Shown: one piece after another, positions 17,737 through 26,356 of the stretch | Numbering within the stretch: position 1 is the stretch's first letter | How the letters are laid out: every line of letters starts with the position of its first letter | Assembly: GCA_963846915.1 (NCBI GenBank) | Contig: CAWJXV010000009.1 | Location: 496,001-560,000 of the forward strand | Length of the DNA stretch: 64,000 nt | From: PALSA-612 sp963846915 | GTDB lineage: Bacteria > Actinomycetota > Thermoleophilia > Gaiellales > Gaiellaceae | Direction: 5' to 3' | Position numbers and translations under genes: made by a program | The notes under the pieces: generated by a model | Databases searched by the model: none | What the model was told of the DNA's origin: nothing | Seen by the model: only the letters and a program-made list of their open reading frames with translations

Positions 17737-17742
17737 GGCCGC

Positions 17743-17748
17743 ACGGTA
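17743..17748 (-). promoter_or_regulatory. -10-like TACCGT before cupin gene
   Basis: On the minus strand TACCGT ends 6 bases before ATG 17736; it lies 9 bases from the first GGTGTCTGACACC repeat. Confidence 0.4.
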
Positions 17749-17756
17749 CCCATGAA

Positions 17757-17873
17757 CCCGGTGTCTGACACCGCCGGCTGGACACGTCCGCTCGGACACG
17801 AAGAAATACCTGGAAATCGTGGAGATCGCCATCGTTTTGTTCGGCGACCCGGCGGCCGGTGTCAGACACCGGG
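17757..17873. repeat. Pair of 17-bp inverted GGTGTCTGACACC repeats
   Basis: CCCGGTGTCTGACACCG at 17757-17773 recurs exactly in reverse orientation at 17857-17873. Each copy is itself a near-perfect palindrome around one central base. The pair encloses 83 bases in the divergent region between the cupin and glycosidase genes, so it may be an operator pair or a repeat-family element. Confidence 0.65.
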
Positions 17874-17943
17874 CCGTGGCCGCTCGAGCGCTGCCTCAGC
17901 CGGGCATGCTGCCCGTGGCCTCGGCTACCCTGGCTCGCGGGTC

Positions 17944-19684
17944 GTGTCGCGGAGGGTCGTCCTCATCGCGCTGCTTCTGGCGGGAGCGTTCGCTGCGCCC
18001 GCGCGTTCGCAACCCGTCCAGCTGATCCCCGGCACGCCCGCCCTGACCTTCGAGAAGCAGGCCGTCTTCACGATCCATGGCCTCGTCGGCATCAACGTCC
18101 TCGTTGCGCCGAAGCCGGGCGGCCTGTGGTCGCTCCAGCCGGTGCTCTCGAACGAGCTGATCCAGGGAACGGAGAAGCTGACGGCGATCGAGCAGCGCCT
18201 CGCCGGCTCCGCCACGACCGCGGGCGTGAACGGGGACGTCGTCGCGAGCGGCGGCCGGCCGGACGGGCTGCTCGAGCGGAACGGTGTCCTCGACCACGAT
18301 CCGCGCACCGCGCGGACGAGCATCGGCGTCGACACGTCGGGCGGGCTCCACTTCGACCGGATCTCGCTCTACGGCTACTGGCAGGGCACCAAGGCGCGCC
18401 ACGCGTTCGCGGACCTGAACGAGCCGCCGATGGCTTCGGGCACGACGCTCTACACGCCCGCCTGGGGGCCGGCCACGCCCGCCGCCGGGAACGGCGTCGC
18501 GGTCGTCCTGCGCCCGTTTCCGGCCGCTGCGCCGAACACGGACCTCGTCGGCACATCGGCCCAGGTCGTGTCCGGCGGTGCGGTCGCGATCCCACCCGAC
18601 GGTGCCGTGCTCGTCGCCCGCGGGTCGGCAGCCCCGGCCTTGCGCGCCGAGGCGCCCGTGGGCCAGTCGGTTCGCGTTCGCTTCGCGTTGCTCCCGGATT
18701 GGCCGTCGGCCGGCGTCACCGCGGCGGTCGGCGGCGGGCCGCTCCTCGTCAGGAACGGCAAGGCGGTGGTCAAGTCGGGCGAGTCGATCCCGATCGCCGA
18801 CCTCGCCCTGCGCGAGCCGCGCACCGCCGTCGGGCAGCGCGCGGACGGCAGCATCGTCCTCGTCTCGGTCGACGGCGGGCTTCCCGGCTCGGGCCTGACG
18901 AACCTCGAGCTCGCGCAGACGCTCGTCCGGCTCGGCGTCGTCAACGGCGCTGCGCTCGCCGGCGGCCCGACGAGCGGCATGGCCTTCGACGGACACCTGC
19001 TGAGCACGCCCGCCGGCGGCCGCGAGCAGCCGGTCGCCGACGCGCTGCTCGTCGAGTACGCCGGCGCCTACGCCTCGCCGCCGTCCGCGCCGGCCGTGTC
19101 TCCGAACGGCGACGGCGTCGCCGAGACCGAGACGTTCAGCTACAAGGTCGTCCGGCCTTCGACCGTCACGATCCAGCTTCGCGGCCCGGACGGCGCGCTG
19201 CGCGTGAACACGCAGGCCCCGACTGCTCCCGGCACGTACCCGTTCCAGTGGAATGCCCGCCGCACGGACGGAACGCCGGAGCAGGAAGGCGCGTGGGCGT
19301 TCATCGTCACCGCGACCGACGACCTCGGCCGGACCTCCAGCCTCGAGCGCGACTTCACGCTCGACCTCACGCTCGGCTCGCCGACGACGATCTCGCCGGC
19401 GCTCACCGTGCCGCGCGCGAGAGCCCGCCCGGTCGCGAGCTTCGCCCTGACGCGCCGCGCGCGTGTCACGACACGTGTCGAGACCACGTCCGGCGATCCT
19501 CGTCCGCAAGCTCGGCACCGCCCTCGCGGGGCCGGGGACGCTCACCGTTGCCTGGGACGGGAAGGCCGCGTCCGGCGCGAGCGTGTACTCCGGTCGCTAC
19601 GTCGTGCACGCGACCGCTGCGAGCCCGGTCGGCACGAGCGACCTGAGCGCCGCGGTGGCCGTTCGACGCCGCGGCTCGAAGTAG
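17944..19684 (+). pseudogene. Secreted phosphodiester glycosidase-like protein, frameshifted
   Basis: GTG 17944 opens a signal peptide (SRRVVLIALLLAGAFAAPARSQ). The segment around residues 305-345 (VDGGLPGSGLTNLELAQ..LGVVNGAALAGGPTSGM) matches the phosphodiester glycosidase (NAGPA/DUF2233) domain. From about residue 385 (SPNGDGVAETETF) an Ig-like FlgD-type C-terminal domain follows. At about 19480-19505 the frame must shift by one base to read AILVRKLGTALAGPGTLTVAWDG and reach the stop at 19684. Repaired length is about 579 residues. Both parts keep normal codon use, so the lesion is recent or a sequence error. Likely acts outside the membrane on glycan phosphodiesters. Confidence 0.75.
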
Positions 19685-19687
19685 ACT
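19682..19687 (+). promoter_or_regulatory. -10-like TAGACT before dedA gene
   Basis: TAGACT overlaps the TAG stop codon of the preceding gene and ends 9 bases before GTG 19697. Confidence 0.5.
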
Positions 19688-19696
19688 CGGGCAGCG

Positions 19697-20362
19697 GTGG
19701 TCGTCGCCTCCTTCACCTCCTTCGTCGGCGACCACAGCGTCTACGCGATCTTCCTGCTGATGGCGCTGTCGGCGGTGGTGCCCGCGGGCAGCGAGCTCGT
19801 GATGATCTATGCGGGCGCCCTCGCCTCCGGCGCGCTCGCGCCCGCCCACGTCGCCCTCTTCGGGCACCCGATCACGACACCGGCCTGGGCGTACGTGACG
19901 GTCGCCGTCGCGGGGGCGCTCGGCTGCACGCTCGGTGCGGCCGGGGGCTGGGCGATCGGCTACTACGGTGGTAGGCCGCTGCTCGAGCGCTACGGCAAGT
20001 GGCTGCACATCACGCCGAAGCGGATCGACCGGGCGGAGGCCTGGTTCGAGCGGTTCGGCCGCGTCGCCATCCCGCTCGGGTTCGCGACGCCGATCATCCG
20101 CTCGTTCGTCGCGATTCCCGCCGGGCTCTTCCGCGAGCCGCTGCGCGTGTTCCTGCCGCTCGCCGCGATCGGCTCGACCGCCTTCTGCTTCGGCCTCGCA
20201 GCCGGCGGCTGGGCGCTCGGCAAGAGCTACAACTCGCTCCACGACGCGCTCACCTACGTCGGCATCGCGGTCGTGTTGATTCTCCTGGCGGCGGTTGTGT
20301 TCCTCTGGTACCGAAAGCGCTCCTCTACCATTTCCGGGCGTGCCGAAGATTCCGCTCGTTGA
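19697..20362 (+). CDS. DedA family membrane protein
   Basis: A 221-residue DedA/SNARE-associated protein. Hydrophobic helices at ~10-35, ~65-90, ~135-160 and ~180-205; the family hallmark is the loop GYYGGRPLLERYGKWLHITPKRIDRAEAWFERFG followed by RVAIPLGFATPIIRSFVAIPAG, in which the arginine and proline positions are those of DedA flippases. Some members return undecaprenyl phosphate or phospholipids across the membrane, fitting the nearby envelope-sugar genes and uppP. It ends 23 bases after the following gene's start. Confidence 0.88.
   Translation: MVVASFTSFVGDHSVYAIFLLMALSAVVPAGSELVMIYAGALASGALAPAHVALFGHPITTPAWAYVTVAVAGALGCTLGAAGGWAIGYYGGRPLLERYGKWLHITPKRIDRAEAWFERFGRVAIPLGFATPIIRSFVAIPAGLFREPLRVFLPLAAIGSTAFCFGLAAGGWALGKSYNSLHDALTYVGIAVVLILLAAVVFLWYRKRSSTISGRAEDSAR
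20326..20331 (+). promoter_or_regulatory. -10-like TACCAT before DegT gene
   Basis: TACCAT lies inside the 3' end of dedA and ends 8 bases before GTG 20340. Confidence 0.4.
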
Positions 20363-21425
20363 CGTCAAGGCGCAGTACGCTGCGCTGATCCCGGAGCTCC
20401 AGCAGGCGTTCGCCGACGTGCTGGAGGACGGGCGTTTCGTGTTCGGCCCGAACGTGTCCGCGTTCGAGCAGGAGGCCGCCGACTACCTGCGCGTCTCCGA
20501 GACGATCGGCGTCGCGAACGGAACCGACGCGATCGTGCTCGTCCTGGACGCGATGGGCATCGGCCCGGGTGACGAGGTGATCTGCCCCGCGTTCACGTTC
20601 TTCGCCACGGCCGAGGCGATCGCTCGCCGCGGCGCTGTCCCGGTCTTCGCGGAGGTCGACCCGCAGACGATGAACCTCGACGTCGAGGACGTGTCCGCCC
20701 GGATAACGGGCCGGACGCGCGCGATCATGCCGGTGCATCTCTTCGGCCGCCCGGCTCCGCTCGACGAGCTCGCCGCGCTCGGCACGCCGCTGATCGAGGA
20801 TGCTGCGCAGGCGTTCGGCTCGCCGGGCATCGCCGGCCACGGCATCGCCTCGACCTTCAGCTTCTACCCGACGAAGAACCTGTTCGCGCTCGGCGACGGC
20901 GGCCTCGTCGCCGCCCGCGACCCGGAGCTCGGCGAGCGGATCCGGCTGCTCCGCTTCCACGGATCGCGAGCGAAGAAGACGTTCGAGTACGTCGGCTACA
21001 ACTCCCGCCTCGACGAGATCCAGGCCGCGGCGCTCCGGATCTTCCTGCGCCATCTCGACGAGTGGACGCTGCAGCGCCGCGAGGCGGCGGCGCGCTACCG
21101 CGAGCTCGGGCTCGGCGACCTCGTGGAGGTGCCCGAGGACGAGCCCGGCCACGTCTACCACCTGTTCGTGTGCCGCTCGCCGCAGCGCGATGCGATCTGC
21201 TCGTCGCTTGGCGAGCGAGGGATCGCGACCGGCACGTACTACGAGCCGCCGCTCCACCTGCAGCCGGCGCTCGCGTACCTCGACTACGGGCTCGACTCGC
21301 TGCCCGTGACGGAGCAGCTCGCCCGCGACAACTTCTCCGTCCCGATCTGGGCCGGCATCGACGCCGACACGCAGGAGCAGGTCGTCGATGCCGTGCGCGA
21401 GGCGCTCAAGGTGAAGGTCGCGTGA
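20340..21425 (+). CDS. DegT/DnrJ/EryC1 sugar aminotransferase
   Basis: PLP-dependent nucleotide-sugar aminotransferase, 361 residues. Motifs: PLVDVKAQYAAL, ANGTDAIVLVL, PVHLFGRPAP, EDAAQAFG and the PLP lysine in FSFYPTKNLFALGDGG. Paired by a 4-base overlap with a FlaA1/PglF-type 4,6-dehydratase gene, so the likely reaction is amination of a UDP-4-keto-6-deoxy-HexNAc to a 4-amino sugar (as PglE does). GTG 20340 is preferred to an upstream frame start because homology begins at PKIPLVDVKAQY and a hexamer lies just before it. Confidence 0.9.
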   Translation: MPKIPLVDVKAQYAALIPELQQAFADVLEDGRFVFGPNVSAFEQEAADYLRVSETIGVANGTDAIVLVLDAMGIGPGDEVICPAFTFFATAEAIARRGAVPVFAEVDPQTMNLDVEDVSARITGRTRAIMPVHLFGRPAPLDELAALGTPLIEDAAQAFGSPGIAGHGIASTFSFYPTKNLFALGDGGLVAARDPELGERIRLLRFHGSRAKKTFEYVGYNSRLDEIQAAALRIFLRHLDEWTLQRREAAARYRELGLGDLVEVPEDEPGHVYHLFVCRSPQRDAICSSLGERGIATGTYYEPPLHLQPALAYLDYGLDSLPVTEQLARDNFSVPIWAGIDADTQEQVVDAVREALKVKVA

Positions 21426-23314
21426 GCTTCCCGATCTCGAAGTACCGGCTGTGGCAGGTGGCGTTCGACGCGGTGCTGATCGCCGCGGCGTGGTATCTCG
21501 CCTTCCAGCTCCGCTTCGACCACGGCATCCCGCCCTACTACGACACGCTGTTCGAGCGCTCCGTCGCGATCGTGATCGGGATCCAGCTCATCACGTTCGT
21601 GTGCTTCGGCTTCTACAACCGCTGGTGGCGCTACGTGTCCACGCGGGACATGTGGGGAGCCGCCCGCGGCGTGACGGTCGCGTGCGTGATCTCGAGTCTC
21701 GTTCTCTACTTCGCGAACCTCGTGCCGAAGGTCGGCCTGCCGCGGTCGATCGCGATCATGGACTTCCTGCTCCTGCTCGCGTTCGTCGCGGGATCGCGGA
21801 TGCTCGCGCGGACGCTGATCGAACGCCCGGCGGCGCGGGACATCGTCGCCCACGGCAAGGAGGTCGTCGTCGTCGGCGCCGGTGACGCCGGCCACCTGAT
21901 CGTTCGGGAGATGCTGCGGCAGCCGTCGCTGCGGTACACGCCGATCGGCATCGTCGACGACAACCCGAAGACGCGGAATCTTCGCGTGCACGGCGTGCGG
22001 GTCCTCGGCACGATCGACGACCTGCCGGCGATCCTCCGCGACCAGCGACCCGACGAGGTGCTGATCGCGATCCCATCGGCGCCGGGAAGCGTGCGCGCGA
22101 AGGTGGTCGACATGGCGCGGACCGAGTCGATCCCGGTCAAGACGCTGCCCGGCCTGCACGAGCTGATCTCGGGCGACGTGAACCTCGCCGTGCAGATCCG
22201 CCCCGTCCAGGTGGAGGACGTGCTCGGCCGCGAGCCGGTCGACGTCGACCTCGAGTCGATCGCCTCCTACCTCAAAGACGAGACCGTGCTCGTCACCGGC
22301 GCCGGCGGCTCGATCGGCTCCGAGCTCTGCCGCCAGATCGCCCGCCTCGGCGCAGCCAGGCTGGTGCTGGTCGAGAACTCGGAGGGCGCGCTCTTCGAGA
22401 TCGAGCGCGAGCTCGTCGGCGAACGCAACTTCCAGGCCTGCGCGGCGGTGCTCGCCGACGTCGGCAACGGCAGCAAGCTGCGCGAGGTGTTCGAGCGCTA
22501 CCGGCCGGGGGTCGTCTTCCACGCGGCGGCGTACAAGCACGTCGGCCTGCTGGAGGCGAACCCGATCGCGTCGGTGCGCAACAACTCGCTGGCGACGCGC
22601 ACCGTCGCCGACGTCGCCGTCGAGTTCGAGACCAAGCGGTTCGTCCTCGTGTCGACGGACAAGGCGGCGAACCCGAAGAACCTGATGGGTCAGTCCAAGG
22701 CACTCTGCGAGTGGATCGTCGAGGCGTACGGCCATCGCGCCGACGTCGCCACGCGCTTCGTCGCCGTGCGCTTCGGCAACGTGCTCGGCTCCTCGGGGAG
22801 CGTGATCCCGATCTTTCGTCGCCAGATCGAACGCGGTGGGCCGGTCACCGTCAGGCACCCGGAGATGACCCGCTTCTTCATGACCATCCCGGAGGCGGTC
22901 TCGCTCGTCGTGCAGGCAGGCTCGATCGGCGGCCGGGGCGACATCTTCGTCCTCGACATGGGCGAGCCCGTCCGCATCCTCGATCTGGCGCGGAACATGA
23001 TCGAGCTCTCCGGCCTCGAGCCGGACCGCGACATCGCGATCGAGTTCACGGGCGCGCTGCCGGGCGAGAAGCTGCACGAGGACCTCTGGTCGACCGACGA
23101 GACGATCCATGCGACGAAGCACCCGAAGATCCTGCGCTCGACGCGTCAGCCGATCGACGCCGCCTGGCTCGACGAGGAGCTGGCCGAGCTCGAGCGCCTC
23201 GTCGACGACGGCGACACGCTCGAGCTCGTGTCGAAGCTGGGAACGATGGTCAAGGAGCCGCGCCGCGTTGACGCGGCGTTTGCGCAGGAGTCGGCACAGA
23301 CTCGTCACGAGTGA
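21422..23314 (+). CDS. UDP-sugar 4,6-dehydratase, membrane form (FlaA1/PglF type)
   Basis: A 630-residue polysaccharide biosynthesis protein. Four membrane helices occupy ~10-130; a first Rossmann domain (VVVVGAGDAGHLI, ~148) follows; the catalytic SDR domain begins at ~290 with VTGAGGSIGSELCRQI. Active-site segment STDKAANPKNLMGQSK has Met in place of the usual SDR tyrosine, the mark of the PglF/FlaA1/WbpM group that makes 4-keto-6-deoxy sugars from UDP-GlcNAc. With the preceding aminotransferase it forms the front end of a diamino-sugar or N-acetyl-amino-sugar route for surface glycans. Confidence 0.92.
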   Translation: MSFPISKYRLWQVAFDAVLIAAAWYLAFQLRFDHGIPPYYDTLFERSVAIVIGIQLITFVCFGFYNRWWRYVSTRDMWGAARGVTVACVISSLVLYFANLVPKVGLPRSIAIMDFLLLLAFVAGSRMLARTLIERPAARDIVAHGKEVVVVGAGDAGHLIVREMLRQPSLRYTPIGIVDDNPKTRNLRVHGVRVLGTIDDLPAILRDQRPDEVLIAIPSAPGSVRAKVVDMARTESIPVKTLPGLHELISGDVNLAVQIRPVQVEDVLGREPVDVDLESIASYLKDETVLVTGAGGSIGSELCRQIARLGAARLVLVENSEGALFEIERELVGERNFQACAAVLADVGNGSKLREVFERYRPGVVFHAAAYKHVGLLEANPIASVRNNSLATRTVADVAVEFETKRFVLVSTDKAANPKNLMGQSKALCEWIVEAYGHRADVATRFVAVRFGNVLGSSGSVIPIFRRQIERGGPVTVRHPEMTRFFMTIPEAVSLVVQAGSIGGRGDIFVLDMGEPVRILDLARNMIELSGLEPDRDIAIEFTGALPGEKLHEDLWSTDETIHATKHPKILRSTRQPIDAAWLDEELAELERLVDDGDTLELVSKLGTMVKEPRRVDAAFAQESAQTRHE

Positions 23315-23330
23315 CGGCGGACCGCCCTCG

Positions 23331-23336
23331 TAGCAT
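23331..23336 (+). promoter_or_regulatory. -10-like TAGCAT before uvrD-like gene
   Basis: TAGCAT ends 6 bases before GTG 23343, which supports that start. Confidence 0.45.
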
Positions 23337-23342
23337 GGCCGG

Positions 23343-25148
23343 GTGGACTCCGCACGCGTTCTCGAGGGCCTGAACCCGGAGCAGCGGCGGGCGGCCGAGC
23401 TCGCCCGCGGCCCCGTCTGCATTCTCGCGGGCGCGGGAACCGGCAAGACGACCACGATCACGCGGCGGATCGCGAATCAGGTCGCGACCGGCGCCTTCGC
23501 ACCGGGGCAGATCCTCGCCGTCACGTTCACCGACAAGGCTGCGGGCGAGATGCGGAGCCGCCTGGCGGCGCTCGGTGCCTCGGGTGTGCAGGCGCGCACG
23601 TTCCACTCCGCGGCGCTCGCACAGCTTCGCCATTTCGACCCGGCGGCGGTGGGCCGCATCCTGCCTTCGAAGGCGCTCACCCTGCGGCGTATCGCCAACT
23701 CGCTGCCCGCCCCGTACAAGTTCCGTCCTGCCGGCGACCTCGCCACCGAGATCGAGTGGGCGCGGAACCGCCGCATCACGTCCGACCGCTACCGGGCATC
23801 GCTGGACGGCCACGAGCCGCCGATCCCGGCCGACCTGATGGAGCGGGTCTACAGGCAGTACGAGGAGGTGAAGCTCGCGCAGGGGCTCACCGACTTCGAG
23901 GACCTGCTCGAGCTGACGATCAGGCTCTACGACTCGAGCCCTGAGGCGGGGAGCACCTTCCGCGAGCGCTATCTCGCGTTCACCGTCGACGAGTACCAGG
24001 ACGTCAACCTCCTGCAGCAGACGCTGCTCGAGCGCTGGCTCGGCGACCGCGACGAGCTGTGCGCGGTCGGGGACGACAACCAGGCGATCTACGGCTTCAC
24101 CGGCGCCAGCCCCTCGTACCTGCTGGCGCTTCCCGGCCGCTTCCCCGGCACCGCCGTCGTCCGTCTCGAGCAGAACTACCGCTCGACCCCGCAGGTGCTG
24201 GCGCTCGCGAACCGCCTCGCGCCGGCGCTCCGCACCGAGCTGCCGCCGGGGCCCGAGCCCGACGTGCGGCCGGTCGTGTCGGTCGAGGTCGAGGCCGGCC
24301 TCGTCGTCGAGCGGATCCGTGCCGCGGTTTGCCCGCTCGAGGAGGTCGCGATCCTTTGCCGCACCAACGCCCGACTCGCCGACTTCGAGCAGGTGCTCCA
24401 CGAAGCGGGCATCCCGTTCCAGGGCGCGGCGTTCCTCGGTCGCGAGGCTGCCCGCTTCCTGTTGCGGCGGCTCGAAGAGGGTGGCGCGCCGACGGCAGAG
24501 CAGGTGCGCGCGCAGGCGCTCGCCCAGGGTTGGCAGGAGTCGCCCCCCGAGGGCCTGGGCGAGCGCGAGCAGATTCGCCAGGACGACCTGACCCGCCTCG
24601 TGCGCCTCGCCGAGTCGCTCGCCCCTCCGACGGTGGCCGCATTCAAGGCCGAGCTCGAGCAGCGCTTCGGTGACGGCGGCGCCGAACGGCGCGGCGTCCA
24701 CCTGCTCACGTACCACGCGGCGAAAGGCCTGGAGTTCGAGCTCGTCTTCCTGCCTCGCCTCGAGGAGCGCGAGCTGCCGGCCAAGCAGGCGAAGACCGAC
24801 GAGCAGATCGCGGAGGAGCGGCGGCTCCTCTACGTCGGCATCACCCGTGCGAAGCGCGAGCTGGTCGTGACCTGGGTCAAAAAGCCGAGCCGCTTCCTCG
24901 AGGAGCTCGGGGTTGGTCCCGGACGGACGGAGGCGCCGGAGGGCTTCGACGCGCTCAAGGCGTGGCGCCTCGCCCGCGCGCGGCAGGACGACGTGCCCGC
25001 CTACCTCGTGTTCCACAACTCGACGCTCGAGGAGATCGCGGCCCGGAAGCCGCGGAGCCTCGACGAGCTGGCGGCTGTCCCCGGCGTGGGGCCGGCGAAG
25101 CTCGAGCGCTACGGCGAAGGTGTGCTGGCGGCGCTAGCCGAGGCCTGA
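23343..25148 (+). CDS. UvrD/Rep-type DNA helicase with HRDC domain
   Basis: Superfamily 1A helicase, 601 residues. Walker A GAGTGKTTT (~30-38), motif II DEYQD (~216), motif III GDDNQAIYGFTGAS, motif IV LEQNYRST, motif V THHAAKGLEF-like (TYHAAKGLEFELVFL) and motif VI VGITRAKREL. A helix-rich HRDC domain (DELAAVPGVGPAKLERYGEGVL) ends the protein at ~535-601. The architecture resembles mycobacterial UvrD2, but the tetracysteine linker of UvrD2 is missing and the protein is shorter. Role: 3'-5' unwinding in repair. The last 15 bases overlap the convergent DUF354 gene. Confidence 0.92.
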   Translation: MDSARVLEGLNPEQRRAAELARGPVCILAGAGTGKTTTITRRIANQVATGAFAPGQILAVTFTDKAAGEMRSRLAALGASGVQARTFHSAALAQLRHFDPAAVGRILPSKALTLRRIANSLPAPYKFRPAGDLATEIEWARNRRITSDRYRASLDGHEPPIPADLMERVYRQYEEVKLAQGLTDFEDLLELTIRLYDSSPEAGSTFRERYLAFTVDEYQDVNLLQQTLLERWLGDRDELCAVGDDNQAIYGFTGASPSYLLALPGRFPGTAVVRLEQNYRSTPQVLALANRLAPALRTELPPGPEPDVRPVVSVEVEAGLVVERIRAAVCPLEEVAILCRTNARLADFEQVLHEAGIPFQGAAFLGREAARFLLRRLEEGGAPTAEQVRAQALAQGWQESPPEGLGEREQIRQDDLTRLVRLAESLAPPTVAAFKAELEQRFGDGGAERRGVHLLTYHAAKGLEFELVFLPRLEERELPAKQAKTDEQIAEERRLLYVGITRAKRELVVTWVKKPSRFLEELGVGPGRTEAPEGFDALKAWRLARARQDDVPAYLVFHNSTLEEIAARKPRSLDELAAVPGVGPAKLERYGEGVLAALAEA

Positions 25149-26144
25149 GAGCAGGAGGTCGAGCAGCTCTGCCGGGTCGCGCCGCGTGGGGGTGAAGCCG
25201 TGCTCGTCCTTCTTGCGCACGTCGATCGCGGCCGGATCGGCGAGCGCACGGAGCCTTCCTTCCCGGATCAGCTGCTCGTCCACCGCACCGAGTCGGCCTC
25301 CGAACACGGTGTAGACCGGCACGCCGAGCGAGACTGCCTCCCGATTCATCGTGCCTCCGGCCGAGACGACGAGATCCGCGAATGAGATCAGGCTCTGGGC
25401 GTCGACGGCGTGCTCGGGCACGATCACGGACGGCAGGCCGAGCCCGCGCACGAAGTCCCGCTGCCCGGCGATTCGAGGCAGGACGACCGCATGGACGTCG
25501 TCACGGCTCCCGAGTGCCCGCAACGTCTCGGGAAAGAGCGGATTCGCGTGCCGGTGGTAGAGGGACACGTCGGGCGGCGGCCTGAGTACGACGACGACCC
25601 GCGAGCGGTCGACGCCGAGCCCGTCCAGCACCGCCGAGTCCGGCTCGAGGTCGGCGAGGTAGTAGTCCTCCTTCAAACCGGGGTAACGGCGCAGCTTGCC
25701 GGCGCCGACGCCGTAGCGCGAGAGCCGGTCGGGCGGGATCGCGTCGGGCACGACGACCCTGGTCGCGGCGCGGCACCCGAGCTGGTGCTGCAGCCAGGCG
25801 AACTCGTAGTCGAAGCTGGTCGCGCTCGGAATGCCGAGTCGTCGTGCGGTCAGCGCCAGGTCGTGTGAGCCGTGCGCGAGCGCCACGTCGTAGCTGCGCC
25901 CGCGAGCGAAGCGGTGGAGGGCGGGAAGCCGTTCGGCCATCGCGCGCGCCTTTCCGAGCGTGGACGCGCCGCCGTGGTGCCCGACGATGGTCGGCTCGAT
26001 CCCGTGGAGCGCGAGCAACTCGAGTGTCTGCGCGTACTCACGCGCCGTCACGTCGACGTCGGCGCCCCGCTCTCGCAGGATCCGGATCAGCGGCCGGAAG
26101 AAGAGCACGTGCGGCGAGTTGGTGACGTCGATCCAGACACGCAT
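25134..26144 (-). CDS. DUF354 family glycosyltransferase-like protein
   Basis: A 336-residue protein starting MRVWIDVTNSPHVLFFRPLI, the signature of DUF354. Two Rossmann-like halves of a GT-B fold are suggested, with SFADLVVSAGGTMNREAVSLGVPVYTVF as the likely nucleotide-sugar binding region. Members are common in archaea and some Actinobacteria, near surface-glycan genes, and remain uncharacterised. No membrane helix. Divergent from the LysR gene across a 212-base region. Confidence 0.85.
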   Translation of the reverse strand: MRVWIDVTNSPHVLFFRPLIRILRERGADVDVTAREYAQTLELLALHGIEPTIVGHHGGASTLGKARAMAERLPALHRFARGRSYDVALAHGSHDLALTARRLGIPSATSFDYEFAWLQHQLGCRAATRVVVPDAIPPDRLSRYGVGAGKLRRYPGLKEDYYLADLEPDSAVLDGLGVDRSRVVVVLRPPPDVSLYHRHANPLFPETLRALGSRDDVHAVVLPRIAGQRDFVRGLGLPSVIVPEHAVDAQSLISFADLVVSAGGTMNREAVSLGVPVYTVFGGRLGAVDEQLIREGRLRALADPAAIDVRKKDEHGFTPTRRDPAELLDLLLSGLG

Positions 26145-26230
26145 CGCGTCAGAACGGCCCCGCCGGCGTCACACAATCGTCACACCCGCGTCTCACACGC
26201 GTGCGGTTTTTCGAGCTACCCTCGAAACCG

Positions 26231-26253
26231 GGGGGCCAGGGCCGAAGGCCCCC
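26231..26253. repeat. GC-rich hairpin in divergent intergenic region
   Basis: GGGGGCC (26231-26237) pairs with GGCCCCC (26247-26253) across a 9-base loop, flanked by direct GAAACC copies at 26224-26229 and 26261-26266. Both neighbouring genes are transcribed away, so it cannot be a terminator for either; REP-like element or regulator site. The rest of 26145-26356 holds GTCACAC direct repeats (26169, 26179) and the lysR promoter. Confidence 0.45.
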
Positions 26254-26342
26254 GGGGGGAGAAACCAACGAGAGCAGGGCTAGGGCGGGCCTCATCTCGG
26301 CCACTGTAAACGGGCGGTTGGCTGATGGGGCAGGTGCTTCTG

Positions 26343-26348
26343 TATAAG
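26343..26348 (+). promoter_or_regulatory. -10 TATAAG before lysR gene
   Basis: TATAAG ends 8 bases before ATG 26357, in an AT-richer stretch; no ribosome-binding site is seen. Confidence 0.5.
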
Positions 26349-26356
26349 TAGATCTG

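Noticed and set aside
17757..17873. Reading the two GGTGTCTGACACC copies as a CRISPR-like array
   Set aside because: Only two copies, in opposite orientation, with no cas gene in the window.
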